A stretch of DNA of 7,023 nt, from positions 1 to 7,023 of the forward strand of contig JAABSK010000144.1 in NCBI GenBank assembly GCA_011390435.1, written 5' to 3'. Below are positions 6,291-7,023 of this stretch, piece after piece; the first letter of the stretch is position 1; each line of letters begins with the position of its first letter. The notes under the pieces are model-generated. The model saw only the letters and a program-made list of their open reading frames with translations, was not told where the DNA came from and did not search any database. Made by a program: the position numbers and the translations under genes. This stretch comes from Desulfobacteraceae bacterium. GTDB lineage: Bacteria > Desulfobacterota > Desulfobacteria > Desulfobacterales > Desulfobacteraceae.

Positions 6291-7023
6291 TCAGCTTGAA
6301 GACAGCATTTTACCGCATTTTGGACAAAACTTGAACCCGGCACCAGAAACCGGTTCACTGCAACTGCCGCATACATTTTCAGAAGGCCCCAGCACAACCA
6401 GCAGTTCGCCTTCCTGCAACGGGATCATTTTTTTGTCATATTTATAATCTGCTGTTTTCAGCACCCGGGTGACAACACCGTCCATCGGAGAAAGCACTGC
6501 CTTTTCCTGTTTCATAATCGTGAGATTGAACAGTTCCTCCCCTTTTTTCACCACATCTCCGGGTTTCACGTACATCACCCATAAATCACCCTTACTTGGT
6601 GATGCGATCTGGCAGGGATCATTCCGGTCTGCCATCTCGATCATTCCCGCTCCCTTGCCGGTGGCTTCGGCAATTTTGATGGAATACGAAAACAGTTCAT
6701 TGTCAAGAACATAACGGACATCGCTCATCCCCATGCTGTCAGGGCGGCCGATTCCCAGTATGCGCATGGAATGCGGTTTTTTCTCACTGTCCTTGAACTC
6801 CAGATCCCTTCCCGGGACCAGTCCTTCAAACCATACATCCACCGGCAGATTGTTGGGATTGCCAAACTCCTGACGGAAAAGAATGGTTTTCAATGCATCT
6901 CCTGGATGATTTAAAAACATGACCACTTCTTCGTCTGTTGGCTCCCGGCCCATCTGATCTCTCAGATTGAGCGTTTCTGCCTGAATATCAACCGGTTCAA
7001 GGTCATCCAGTGGTGACTTTTCA
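6291..7023 (-). CDS. C-terminal part of a pyruvate carboxylase-like biotin protein with a zinc ribbon tail (5' end beyond the window)
   Basis: The frame is open to the right edge (243 residues visible), so the N-terminus, with any biotin carboxylase and carboxyltransferase catalytic domains, lies outside. Numbering from the internal Met at 6953: residues 1-90 (LGREPT-like start, then FGNPNNLPVDVWFEGL and a linker) resemble the end of the carboxyltransferase/PYC_OADA region of pyruvate carboxylase or oxaloacetate decarboxylase alpha. Residues 116-188 form a biotinyl/lipoyl-type domain (KPGDVVKKGEEL, then IMKQE at 146-150 with Lys148 at the carrier position, then SPMDGVV). The usual biotin motif is AMKM, so IMKQ is a variant. 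Residues 195-213 hold a CxxC-x11-CxxC zinc ribbon (C195, C198, C210, C213) ending in a short Ser tail. The expected reaction is ATP- and biotin-dependent carboxylation of pyruvate to oxaloacetate. A decarboxylase or another 2-oxoacid carboxylase cannot be excluded without the missing part. Confidence 0.8.
   Translation of the reverse strand, partial: EKSPLDDLEPVDIQAETLNLRDQMGREPTDEEVVMFLNHPGDALKTILFRQEFGNPNNLPVDVWFEGLVPGRDLEFKDSEKKPHSMRILGIGRPDSMGMSDVRYVLDNELFSYSIKIAEATGKGAGMIEMADRNDPCQIASPSKGDLWVMYVKPGDVVKKGEELFNLTIMKQEKAVLSPMDGVVTRVLKTADYKYDKKMIPLQEGELLVVLGPSENVCGSCSEPVSGAGFKFCPKCGKMLSSS

Overview
The window looks like a chromosomal segment from a sulfate-reducer-type bacterium of the Desulfobacterota (order Desulfobacterales is my best guess). 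This rests on remembered protein families: a long plant-beta-like PPi-phosphofructokinase, a pyruvate-carboxylase-type protein ending in a zinc ribbon, and a PEP-CTERM protein with a sigma-54 promoter. I could not run a search, so the lineage is an inference. No phage, IS element, CRISPR array, tRNA or rRNA is visible.

Layout from left to right. Positions 18-73 hold a perfect 26-bp inverted repeat, a probable terminator. Positions 84-272 (minus strand) encode a 62-residue exported peptide with a signal peptide and a near-ideal PEP-CTERM tail. Its leader region (273-500) holds a full-consensus sigma-54 promoter at 334-349 and a 14-bp perfect palindrome at 418-431. Next on the minus strand are pfp (501-2597) and, 35 bp upstream of it, a soluble diguanylate cyclase (2633-4045); these two probably form one transcription unit. 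A BASS/SBF-like transporter (4123-5127, minus) lies upstream. A divergent promoter region of about 130 bp separates it from ftsY (5257-6258, plus). ftsY converges, with a 32-bp gap, on the C-terminal part of a pyruvate-carboxylase-like biotin protein (6291 to the window end, minus).

How the genes fit together. PPi-PFK (reversible glycolysis/gluconeogenesis using PPi) and the pyruvate carboxylase-like protein (pyruvate to oxaloacetate) would both serve central carbon flow. The cyclase makes c-di-GMP, and FtsY is the SRP receptor for membrane insertion. The small PEP-CTERM gene is its own unit. By analogy with exosortase systems, its product would be exported, held in the inner membrane and processed at the PEP motif under sigma-54 control. 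No exosortase, prsK or prsR gene lies in the window, so that system would have to be elsewhere.

The most interesting part is the first 500 bases: a nearly minimal sorting substrate, with only about 12 residues between signal peptide and PEP, with its own sigma-54 promoter, possible activator site, strong ribosome binding site and terminator.
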